Of a stretch of DNA of 64,000 nt, positions 41,149 to 51,905 are shown in pieces. Positions within the stretch are counted from its first letter, which is position 1. Each line of letters begins with the position of its first letter. The DNA is taken from positions 124,001 through 188,000 of the forward strand of contig JARUPY010000434.1 of assembly GCA_029817715.1 (NCBI GenBank), in the 5' to 3' direction. A model generated the notes under the pieces. It saw only the letters and a list, made by a program, of their open reading frames with translations. It searched no databases and was not told the origin of the DNA. The position numbers were made by a program, and so were the translations under genes. The stretch is from Melastoma dodecandrum. Taxonomy: Eukaryota; Streptophyta; Magnoliopsida; Myrtales; Melastomataceae.

Positions 41149-41878
41149 TGAACACTAAAATCTCACGGGGAAATATCAGCATACAAATTATCGTATGAAA
41201 AATATGTAGCGGGTTCTATCTCTAGTCACGAATGTTGCATGTGATTCCTCTGATTCGGTCTTCGAGGAATAACGTTTGTAGATGTTGACCTTGAGCTTTG
41301 GCAGAATTTCAGCAGAACTTCGTGATGAAATATTGATGACGTCGTCGGGGCCTATGGGCGTGATCCGGCAGAGCTTTGATAGCTTGATGAAGTCGTCGGG
41401 GCCTTTGGGCGTGATCCGACAGAGCTTCGGGGCTAGTTGTAGAAGAAAACCGGGGCGATGGACGTCGGTAGAACTTCGGGGAGCGAGAGGTGGCGATAAT
41501 CTTCAAGAGCTCCAAGAGTCTTCTCTCCATCTATGTGTGTGTATCCGTTTTTATGCCTTGAGGATGCCTTTATTTATAAGGCTCCAGGCCGATTTAAATT
41601 GAGAAGCTGGTCATATCATATTTGGCAACTCCTTGTGAACCGGGCTATGGGCCGAACTTGAAGGTTGAGCTTAATTTCATTAGATTGGACTCGTGGCCCA
41701 AATAAAACCCAAATAATCATCATTATATGGACTTGGTTTATAGACCATTTATGTCTAATATTTGCTGCATGGATTGACTTTGTAGCCTACATTATATTTT
41801 TTAGACTATACAAAGTGGTTATTAGCCTTTATATGTAGCCTATTTTGAGACAACATTATTGACAAAATTTTAACTACA
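41149..41878 (-). repeat. 5' LTR of second Tat element
   Basis: On the + strand it reads TGAACACTAAAATCTCACGG at its left end and ...TTTTAACTACA at its right end (TGTAGTTAAAATTTTG on the - strand). It aligns with 18507-19143 but keeps about 100 bp (41210-41330) that the other copy lacks. The right edge is followed by GTTTT. Confidence 0.8.
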
Positions 41879-42047
41879 GTTTTCATACATGTTTTGATCG
41901 GAGCCAGACACTTCGTGCCTACCACTAAAGGCCTGTAGACAACATCAATCATGACATCACTAGGAAGGGCACTCATCTCATGTACTAACTGTCCTATTGC
42001 TCCAAGAGCAGTATAAAAACATCGTAAATTATTAAGAACCTGATTTT

Positions 42048-45000
42048 TCACACTGGTGCTGCGGAGAGAAAAAATTCCGGCTGCAGTCTCTGCAGGAGGA
42101 TGCCGCAGAAGGGACACAAGGGTTTTGAGGCTATTGGAAGAGAAGAAGAGTTTAGCAGGGAGCAGTCGTCGGGAAATCTTTCCATTGAAAATAGGGGCTC
42201 CGGGGGAAGCTTCAACGCCCATCTGTTACAGCACGTGCAGTACCATAATGGACTGGCATTGCATACCTGCATTGACACCGAGCATCTCACTAGCTTGTGG
42301 CTCTCGTTTTTGTTGTCATCGATGCTGCGGCAGGAGGCAGATTCTGGGGACGTGAATGGGACCGGAGCCTGACAATGGGGGCATTGCTCTTCCCATGCAC
42401 TTTCATCGACGGGCAGCCTGCAATTTTTTGAAGGATTTAATTAGCTGGCAAGATTAAGAGGAAGACAAAATAGATCGAGCATTCAATATTCAGAGGTAAT
42501 AACTACCTTGTCTTGTCTGAACAAACATTCATAACAAAAGCCTTTAGCTGATCTTTAACTGGTTCAATGGCAACCCACTGTTCCATCTGAGCCAAGCCGA
42601 ATGGATACCAAGACCTTGGCAAGGCAACAAGAGCGCTCTTGCCACGCGACATGAGGCTTGGACAAGCAAAACTAAAAGCCACGAGCCGTTCAAGAACCTC
42701 TTTCTCAATAGCTACAACAAGCTCTAACCAGGAAGCAAGTTGCCTCCTTTCTCCATCTGCTTCTCGAATTGCTGGTTTCAACTTTTCTTGATCATTTTTC
42801 GATTCAGACAGCACCACACGTCTACAGATGATATTCAGTAGGTGAAGCCGCCGAGAGCTAACCTCTGACAGTTGTTGCAAGATAGAAGGCAGTATCCTTT
42901 CAATGGACGACTCCGTTCTTGGACTTTTGCAAAATGCAGAGATCCAATCGAAGAGTATCTGGAAAACGAAATTGGTGGCTAGATGCTTAAATGCGAGTAA
43001 TGCAGCCACAGCATCCCAGACAGTCAAGGGCTTACTGAAATCCTCAAACTGTTTCAAGGACCAGAGCATATTGAACTTCCAACAACAAATTTCATCCTCC
43101 GAAAGATTAGGAACTGTGCTGGTATTCTCTTTTACTAATGTTTTTGACAAGATTCCATGATGCTGGCCACCAATCCATAGGTATTCTACAGCAGCCTTGT
43201 ACGACCTGACAGAAATGAAACAATGCCAAATGTTTATCTGCCTGATATAAAATGCAGACATGTTCTATGTATGAAATTTCTCCAGAGGGAAATGAAACAG
43301 GGGCATTACCTTGCCTGATACATTGGATTCAGAAGGTGGCCATCAAAACTTCTGACCTGAAAATGATTAAGATAGCAATTGTTAGAGAGATCCCAAATCC
43401 GCATGGAGGCAACACACTGGCCCAAACAGACAGAAATGATGCTTTCATCTTTTTCACGTTTAAAAGTTGAAAAAAAGCCAGGTCTCAATTACCATAGCAA
43501 GAACGAGATTCCCAGGGGATACTGCCAATCCAAAGCATGAATAGAAGGCATTTGGTAGCTGAAAAGTGATGATTCATTCAATTAGTGAAAAGCACTACAA
43601 AGAACATATATTCCTATAAACAATATGCACCTCTCTGGAGTCTCTCTGTCCAGGAATCCCTGGTGGAATGGCTACTTCACAAAGGTCACATCCACGTATC
43701 ATCCAGCAGCGTACAGTATTATCCTATAACATGACATATTGGAATGAAATTCTGTTTCAACTTATAACAAATTAGAAAGGAAGCAATCACATGTGCTAAC
43801 TTTAAAACATTCAAGACACTCCAGCAAACATTACTATAAGGTCCTCGCCTGTCCCTTGCTCCTCGATACAGTTTTACCAGCATTACAAAATTCTAAATTT
43901 AGACTGTGCACATGCCGTGTCAAGTACTTGTACTAACATAATTCATGCAACAGTGCACTCTCGTTGTCTATAGTCCGGACATAAGTCTTCTCTATATCAA
44001 CATCAATATATATAATATCTATTTATACTAGCCGATATGCATATTAAGTTCTATGTGTAAACCATAGGAAAAAATTCTCTCATATTTTCTTGAACAAATA
44101 TGTTAACACATCACAATACCTGACTGCAGCTGTACAAGCAATGGCCATCAAAAGCCCATGCAAAACCGGTAACCTGTTCATGTCGGGGTTAATCATATCA
44201 ATGGGCAAGTAGAAAGATTATTTGACTAGGATCAACTGAAAAGACAAGAATCGTACTGCCTGATCGTGTGCCTCTTCAGAGGGAATCTTGTTAAATCTGC
44301 TGTTAGATATGTCACATATCCAAATATCAAATGATCCGGACACTTTACCAACTGCCAAGTGTACACTCACGGGAGAGCTTACAGGTACAGTAGCAGACAA
44401 AACTGACACCGAGATTCCATTACTTGTGATAATCTAATAAAACAACATCAATTGTTGAGTATCTTAACAAATAAAAACTGCAAAATTTCTCAAAAGCCCA
44501 AGCATACCTCATGAAGCAGAACAAATGACAAACTTCTAACTTCAGTTGAGTTAACAAGTTCAGTGAAATTTCCGAGCCAGATCTTCACACTACGAAAGAG
44601 GACAAAAATTAGAATTAATATGTTATCTGGAATCATTTGGTGGGCGTCCGGGTAATAAGAAATTCTAGTGCAATCACAAACAAAGTTAACCTGCCATCAG
44701 AGCTCCCAGTGACCAGTAAAACCTGGGGATCAGAGGACTTGGACATAAGCACAGCCCAACTGATTGCAGTAACCCAGGAACTATGTGCCTGAAGGAACCC
44801 AAGTAACATGACCATGGGGAGTACATTGCCATGCTCAATGGAATAGGTATTTGGCTCATTAATTTTCCAGAAGAAAAGTTTACCGGACTTCCCTCCTACT
44901 GCAAGCACAGAAAAGCTCGATGTACCATTTTGTACTTCTGAATCAGAATCTGTTGAACAATGCAAAAGTGGTGACCAGGAGACCACAAGTGATGACAGCA

Positions 45001-46811
45001 TTCTGCGGCGAGAAGAATATTGACAAGCCGATACTAGTGGCTGGACAGAACTTTCCAAGCTCTTATTAGGTAGAAAATTAGGAACTCTTCTCTTAGTCCC
45101 ACTTTGAATCTGTACCTGCAATAGAGGAGTCACAAAACTCTAAGTAATAAGCAAGAGTCAAGCTACCATCACTACAACATAAAAAACATAAAATTCAAGT
45201 GACAAATAATGTAAAAATACATACATTAGGAGAAGTATGTCCCTGTGCCTCAGTGCATATAGTTGGTGAAAAAACAGGACCATCATCTTCCCTGGTCAAC
45301 AACAATTGCTTGTCGAAGACGTTATTGCTGCAGCTACTATTCTTGTATTTCACAAAAAAAAAAAATTCAAAACACACAATTACATCAGAATTGAGCATGA
45401 CTAACATTCCAAAAAATGAGAAGAACAAGCAATATTGAATGTCCTGCTTACATCAGTGGCTTTTGTTTCTTAGTCTCTCTGATACTTGATTTACTTGACT
45501 TGGCAGCACTTCTTTGTGACACTGCCATCTGGCAGAAAACTTTTGACTTTATTAATTTGTGGCAAGTAATCATGGAGAACAGTTAGAACACAGTTGACAA
45601 CAGAATAGAAATCATGCGTTAAAACTTACCAAAGGATTATCAGAACTAGAGGTCTCCAACTCATTGAAATTAACACTTGCCAAGTAATCACAAAGTTGGT
45701 CCGATATGTCTACCAGCTGCAATTATTCAGGAAAAATATAAGGCATCTTTTATATTCTCTCTTTTCTTCTTGTTATTTACATTCTCTTTTCAAAAAATGT
45801 TAAACAATTTCAATTGCCAAAACTCATGCTTTAGGAGGAGAATATATCAAGAAATGAGGTTTGCTAAGCCATTGAGTATCATTACCACCGGACAATATCT
45901 GGTCTAGCGTTTTTGATCTGATGATAATTTATAAATGTGTTGTCTCACCTCTATCCACTCAGCAGTGTAATCGCAGAATGGTGCACGGTAAAGCTTTACA
46001 CGTCCTTCCACTGTGCAAATTGCTAGCAAGCAACTGCACAATAATAAAAACTTGTCAACATCCCTACAAATAACATGGCCGGGGAATCATAAACATTACT
46101 CGGCGAAATAAAAGCAAACATCAGCTTACCCGTAGTTAGATGCCATGCCAAGAGGAGACCATGAGATTGATCGGATGCAAGGATCACAGTCTCGAGACAA
46201 AGAAATGGGAAACAATGTCCTGGATGGCAATTCTGTGTCATTTCAAAAGACCATTAACGCATCTTATCAAGCCGAAACATATTTCAACAAGCCACAGAAC
46301 ACGGCTTCATTTTTGCCGAAAAAGTACACACCTTCCCTTTTAATCACCCCAATAGGAAAAGGCATGTCGGGCGGCACCTTTATCACTCCACGAGGGCCAA
46401 ATGGCGACGCAGGATTCTACAGTTACAAAAGGACTTGCATTGCTGAGCGACAGTTACGAACCAAAACTCCAAACTTTGAAATATAAATTAGGGGGGAACG
46501 CGTATGAAACAACAATAACAATATCATCGTCCAAATACAATCACGTCAAAATGATTAGCCGCTAGATCAACAATTAATCATTCATTAGCCGATCACTCCA
46601 CCAAGAAGTTGCAGGGAATCGAAATCCAAAAGCCGCGATCGACAAGCACAAACCATATATCAGCCAAAACGAAGTACATGGGAGAAGCAAAAACCAGGAC
46701 GGTGACGAGGGGACCGCAGGCGACGGCGACGAGGTTCTCGTCGGACCAGGCGATGGAGTTGGGGTAGGAGGGGGACGAGACGAGGATGGAAGCTTGGAAA
46801 CGGGAGGCCAT
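42048..46811 (-). CDS. WD40 protein with TFIIIC-type zinc finger (TFIIIC 90-kDa-like subunit)
   Basis: Sixteen exons on the - strand give 892 residues: 46811-46695, 46416-46332, 46232-46130, 46033-45949, 45716-45630, 45528-45452, 45336-45225, 45115-44691, 44589-44508, 44433-44257, 44173-44120, 43723-43631, 43558-43493, 43356-43310, 43205-42507, 42417-42048. The sum (2,679 nt) is in frame and all junctions are GT-AG. WD40-like strands include CIRSISWSPLGMASNYGCLL, FSVLAVGGKSGKLFFWKI, LLVTGSSDGR and VTGFAWAFDGHCLYSC. The C-terminus has a multi-Cys finger: CPHC, then WYCTCCNRW, then CPFCGILLQR, as in the putative zinc finger of TFIIIC subunits. It resembles the plant transducin/WD40 proteins annotated as general transcription factor 3C polypeptide 4. 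TFIIIC recruits RNA polymerase III to tRNA genes. It appears intact. Confidence 0.9.
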
Positions 46812-46924
46812 TGAGTTGAGTTGGTGTTAAACTTTGGCGGGAAATTCGTGGAGTGGTGGGGAAGGAAGAGGTCGCGGGATCGAAGCACCAAGGGGCGACG
46901 GACGGCTATTGTTTCCAAGGGTGA

Positions 46925-46933
46925 AAACCCTAA
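46925..46933 (+). promoter_or_regulatory. Telo-box AAACCCTAA near TFIIIC-like gene start
   Basis: AAACCCTAA lies 114 bp upstream of the start codon of the TFIIIC-like gene, in its 5' leader or core promoter. Telo-boxes are frequent in plant promoters of genes for the translation apparatus and often act with site II motifs. That would fit shared control with the tRNA methyltransferase. The assignment rests on motif and position only. Confidence 0.4.
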
Positions 46934-47937
46934 AGAAGAAAGATTGTGGTGGGATTTTATAGGTATGAAGTTTTTTAAATAATCATAAAACTTTTGGAGC
47001 CCTATCTAACTATTTCAAAGTTTTCTTTTTTCTTTTCTTTTTTCCATCAACAGCTGTAATTACCCTCATCCCATAAAATAAAATATGGTCAAAAAAAGAA
47101 AGTTATGAGAATTTTCTAGATTTTAGCATTTATAAAAATTTTAAAATAGAATAGATAGTAGTGACATCAAAATTGTGGGTAACTTATTTTTTGTATTAGT
47201 AAAATAATTCATCGTGTTTTCTTTATTTGCCCTTCTTCCTTCCTACCTCGTACAGTAGCATCGAGGACTGTATGCCGTTGTACCTGCAGATGATTGGATA
47301 TTGTTGTGTTCCCATTGGAGCTGCAATGATACTCTCCTTATTGATCATTGTTCATTCCGTGCTCGGTGAGTTTTTTCCGTGGAGAATATAAGATTAATTT
47401 CTAGCCTGGGTCAACCGCGGATTACGTGCTTTTCGGAGTTACGTGAATAAATAACTGGTCGTGAAAATATTTTGTATTTTAAAATATTTATTTTTTAAAT
47501 TTCATAAATAATGCCCTAACTCGCCTTTTATAAGAGCCATATTCACATTTCTTAAATCCTCGTTATTTTAGGAAACTCGATTTTTAAAAAGTCGATATCA
47601 GTCAAAATTTTCCGAGTGACCCGAATTCGATTTTTTAATTCACGGCTTACTCAAGCTATAAATTAATTTTTGTGAATGCGTTCAATTGGCGAGTGCATAC
47701 CCTATTTCTTGTTTGGTGGTATATACGATAATAAACATGAATTTGTCCCATTTCCAATCACCCAAACTTCTAGTCTTTCTCATTCACAAGCACCAAATCA
47801 ATTAAATCCAAAACGTGTCATTGAACATCCTTATTCATCTCAAAATGAACTAAAATAACCGTGAAAATAACAAATACCGTCTTCAGAATTAATTTGAAAT
47901 ATAAATTTTTTTAGAAGCTAAATAACAATAAAATTTG
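46934..47937. other. Promoter and intergenic region, AT-rich
   Basis: It holds the upstream region of the TFIIIC-like gene (right side of a - strand gene) and then AT-rich DNA without a recognised gene. A 60-codon frame at 47676-47858 has no domain. The segment ends at the inverted repeat of the Mutator-like element. Confidence 0.4.
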
Positions 47938-48152
47938 GGCAAAATATCGATTTGTGTCACGACCTTTCCTCGAACTTTTGTTTATGGCATGACTTTTAAA
48001 ATATTTTTTTTGTAGCCTTAAATCAATTTTATGAATCGTATATGACCTATTTGGGATGGCGTTAACAGGTCCGGCTATTTTTCGTCACAATTTATCTACG
48101 TGGCTTATTTAAATATAATATTATATCTTTTGTTAGTAGATTGATTAAGCCA
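47938..48152 (+). repeat. Left terminal inverted repeat of Mutator-like element
   Basis: It begins GGCAAAATATCGATTTGTG and pairs with 55735-55963. Long TIRs are typical of Mutator-like elements, where they hold the transposase-binding site and the promoters of the internal genes. Confidence 0.8.
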
Positions 48153-51049
48153 TGTATATCATTTTTTTTTAATTTGTTTTTATTAAATAATAAGTTGGAC
48201 ATATGTCGTTTTTATTTTTATATGCCTTTGGGATTTCTTTAAAACCCTAACAGAAGACGATGACTATTTGGAGGAACGCGGTCTAAGGATCGTGGCACAG
48301 ACAAGGTAGAGCGATTCAAGGTAGGAGTAAGGCGACACATTTGGAGGCGGGCTGGAATAAGGCAGCACGGCGAAGTAAGGCATCGGGACAAGAGCGTGGT
48401 GAGCCATTTAGGGCAGAAGTTCCGCTATTGGTAGGGGGATACACGTTGTCCTGGTTTCTTTGATAATCGACTGCAGGTTAGTTGAGAGAAATTTATTATT
48501 TGGTTTTATATTGTGTAATACCTCAAATATCTAGGCTAGAAATTACCTTTCCTATTTTCAAGAATATTTCTTTTGATTCCTTGCTTCTCCCTTTAAACGT
48601 TTCAACTTGCAAACGTTATATTCTACTTCCTATATAGAAGACACACACAGAGAGACAACCGATGGGGGGATCCTCACAGCCTTGACCTTTGGACGATCGT
48701 CATCTCCTGCAATCTCCTCACCAAGGTAAGAGGAAGAAGACGTCAACGGGAACCTCCTCGACAACCCAAGCAAACAGTCCACAACAACAGTGGGGAGTCA
48801 TACCTCAAGCGACGATAGACTTCAGCCCTCCTGGATGCGACACGGACAACATCAGTCTCGTCCCGGGAAACCTCCTTGTGCTTTGATTTGTTTCTTTTTA
48901 CGTGCAGGAACACGCCATGGTGACGATGGCCTCGCCATGGTTGCGTTCATTCTCCAAACAACAACAGCTTCTCCCTTTTCTCTCCTTTGTTTATGTATTC
49001 CCACGTTCCCCAAAGCTAGCTTTTCAAAGCCAACTCTTCCCAAGATTCTCTCTCCTTTCAGCCTCACAGACGCATTCCCCACTTCACCTTAAACACTCAG
49101 CAATCAGCCTAATCTCGCATAAAGCCAAAGCCTCCTCTCATCTCCTTTGTTCCCAACGATGCTCTCAACAACCTTCTCCGATCTCCCCAAAAGCCGGTAC
49201 CAACGAACTAGTCTCACTGGTCTCCCCTGTTCTGAACTGACAGCAATGACAAATGACCGCATCCCTCGACAACCAGTGGCCAAACACTCCCAAAGAGCTG
49301 CCCTTTCGCATACCCCTGGACGCCCAGCCGCGGCAAACCCATTTCTTCCCGACGCTTGCAGCCACAGCGAGAGCATATCCCTCAATTCCTGTCTCCCCAG
49401 CCTCTCCTCAACGTCCTTATGCCGTCTTCCCCGACGTCCCAGATCAGGCTCACCAACGCCGGGTCTCCACTAACCTTTGAAAGGTGGTGCTCCCAGAGAA
49501 GACGGCTAACCCATGCTCCTTCCAACGTCCTTTCCATCAGTGGCAACGGATCTCCATCCTCTTGACGCCCCTGACCGCAGCCGTGACAGGCCACAGTTCC
49601 CCGGGACGTCTTCCAAAGCCGGCGGTGATGGACCTCCATTCCCAATGCCGCCGCCACCCGCCGCAGCGGGGATCACAACCTTCCCGGCGACCCACAACTG
49701 CTCCCTCGGCATCAGCCTCTCCACGGCAACTCCCATGACGACGGATCAACCTCCCCTGCCATTCCCCCCAGCTCCTCTAAAGACCAGCAGCAAACCTGCA
49801 GCGGTGGTCCCCTCTCCTCCGACGTTCCCCAACCCAGCAGGTCCCCTTCTCCGGCACTCCCCTTTCTCCAACAACCTCACGGCAGCCCCGTCGAATCCTC
49901 CTCCGCAGTCCATCCTGGCATCATCCCGCCTCGGATTCATCCACGTACACCAACCATCCCCTACAACGCCACCATGTCCGGCTTCCTCGACCCTCCTCCA
50001 GTGGTGGCGACCCACTTCTTCTCCGGCATTTCCTAGCCTCACGACGGCAGCCCGCTCCCCTCCGGCGATTCGCGCTCTCCGGTGGCCTCCCCAGACATGG
50101 AAGTGGTGGATCTACGTCTCCTTCGGCAACATCCAGCCCGGCAACGAGTAGCCCGCAGCTCCGGCCGGTTTCTCTACAACCTTCCTCGGCTTGGGCAACG
50201 AGACCTCCCTCTTCCGGCCCCGGCGTTCTCCTATCAGCGGCCATTCTCCCCTCCGCCGCCTCCCAACGGTGGCAGCTCGTCCCTGACGGCCCTCCAGCAG
50301 CAATCGCCTCAGATCCAACCAAAGTGGTGGCTCCATCTCCTCCCGACGTCCCTGACATCCAACGGCGGCGGCAACCCGCGTCCCCCTAACCGTGGCTTCT
50401 ACAGATCCTCAGCAGCCGGCGATGAACCAGCAGCTCCTCTGGCGACGGGCTCATTTGGATTCGACCGTGATGGCAGATCCATCTTCCTCAGCGTGCCCTG
50501 GGTTCGTAGAATCGGTAGCGGGCGACTTCAAAGTGGTCTCCTTCTCGTCCCCATTCCGAGCAGAAGCTCCCCGTGGTTTCCAAGATCTCCCCCGCGATAA
50601 TTCCTATGCAGCTCGTGTGAGAGGTAAAAGTTTCCTTCGATTTTGACTTTTGCCTTGGAGATTTAATCGTGCCGTTCAATTTCTGTGATTTGTATTAGGT
50701 TGACGTTAGCATTTAGGATAGTGACGATAACTTGAGATTACTACGAATGAATGATCGCCCCTTTACCCATTTTAATCGCCATTTGACTACGCATGTATTT
50801 TGTTTGATTGATCATTGTTCGACTGTCTTAAGTATATGTTCTTTTAAAATTTGAGATTTCAAGTTTTACGTAACAACTTCTTTTTTTTAGGTAAAATTGT
50901 TAATTATTCGTAAAGTTTTATTTTTTTGACAACATATATGAAAGATATACACTAAAATGATTTTTTTATTAAAAATTATAATAGTAAGACATGCCTTACA
51001 TTCATTTTAATTGATTGAATTTTATTCAACAATACTAAGCATGTTTATA
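48153..51049. other. Internal region of Mutator-like element with GC-rich stretch of unknown origin
   Basis: At 48630-48650 a CTATATAGAAG TATA-like string is followed by a purine/CA-rich start region. From about 48660 to 50640 the sequence is GC- and pyrimidine-rich, unlike its AT-rich surroundings. The longest frame (49513-50151, 212 codons) is Pro/Ser/Thr-rich, and frames are open on both strands because AT-rich stop codons are rare. I recognise no protein. It could be host DNA captured by the element, as Mutator-like elements often do with GC-rich gene pieces, or an old non-autonomous retroelement. 50650-51049 returns to AT-rich DNA with nothing seen. Confidence 0.4.
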
Positions 51050-51109
51050 TTTTCTTTGACATGTACATTGAGCATTTAATCTCGGAAAACCAACATCAAA
51101 ATTTCGAAG

Positions 51110-51905
51110 ATTAACTCGAAGGCGCGTGTATCAAACCACGGGATCCACCCCGGCCTAAAAACCGCGGGCTCGAGGACAAAGCAGCCCCAACCTTCAATCA
51201 AAGGTACAAAGGGGAGGTGCGGGCCTCCCCGAATTTTTATTTTATTTCCACATGTAACGGATTGTGGGCCCAAGGGCATAGGCCCGTAATCACCGCCCTT
51301 CCCCGCTCCTTTTGATCTAAATAATTGTCTGTGCCTGTCCGCATGCCTTAGGCCCATAGGTTTATCGTCGCATGTGATTGTTAAACAAATACACATGAGT
51401 TCGGGTCCAACGCCTGAATTGGGTCCAACGCCCGTTAATCAAAAGCAAACCTTTTGGAGCAAACGCCACCTTTTCGCATGTTTAAATGTAAGAGTTAGTA
51501 ACTAGGAATCCCCGAATCTACTCTGGTTTTCCGACTTAAACCAAGCTTTTAAAAATAAGTTGGTGGCGACTCCGTAATATTTTACCTAAGTTAAACAACA
51601 CATTTTTTTACGAAGTCATTTTGGATGAGGGACTGACGACAAGAGCCGCTCTTGGAACCTCCTGAAGCTTCCTCCTCGGGCCATGCACTTCTTTTCGCCC
51701 GTCGCCTCTTAAGGAGCATGGAGACGATCGGCGAAGAATCTGGGCAGACCCGGTCAGGAATCGAAGGAGGAACCACCCTGGTCTTTTCCGCAGCGTTCGA
51801 CGCTCGAGTCACGACGCCGACCGGAAGACTCTAGGGGAGCGGGCCCGGATCCTCGGGTCGTCCGAACCGCCGCGCGCGTGCTAGGCCGGAAGGCACGCGT
51901 ACATA
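51110..51905 (+). repeat. LTR retrotransposon fragment (LTR end, PBS-like site, leader)
   Basis: This stretch is repeated in part at 61680-62230 and 63105-63490. Shared blocks include GCCCCAAC, ATTTTTATTTTAT..CCAC.TGTAACGG, GGGCC..GGGCATAGGCC, GGGTCCAACGCCCG and TATGAGTTAGTAA. A GGTGGCGACTCCGTAATA string at about 51565-51583 looks like the LTR end plus primer-binding region of a Ty3/gypsy element, and a leader follows. No gag frame is attached. The right edge near 51905 abuts the first recognisable transposase codons. Confidence 0.55.

Larger units (their letters stand above)
18507..41878 (-). mobile_element. Second Tat-lineage Ty3/gypsy element, complete but decayed, with nested insertion
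   Basis: The order on the - strand is 5' LTR (41878-41149), PBS (41140-41122), gag (41084-39528), protease, RT, RNase H, second RNase H, integrase (ending 24090), 3' region and 3' LTR (19143-18507). A GTTTT direct repeat flanks both ends (18502-18506, 41879-41883), consistent with a 5-bp target duplication, although the motif is low in complexity. The pol frame is split at 35352/25332 by an Athila-type element. Without that insertion the element is about 13.35 kb. An antisense gene with a plant mobile domain occupies 20041-23753. The LTRs differ by many substitutions and a deletion of roughly 100 bp near the start of the left copy, so this insertion is clearly older than the nested one. Confidence 0.88.

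Noticed and set aside
46145..46486. 113-codon + strand frame
   Set aside because: It is a shadow of exons 2 and 3 of the TFIIIC-like gene on the other strand.
48689..50646. Many long frames on both strands (up to 212 codons)
   Set aside because: GC-rich composition makes stop codons rare. The frames overlap in all phases, are Pro/Ser/Arg-rich and show no known domain.
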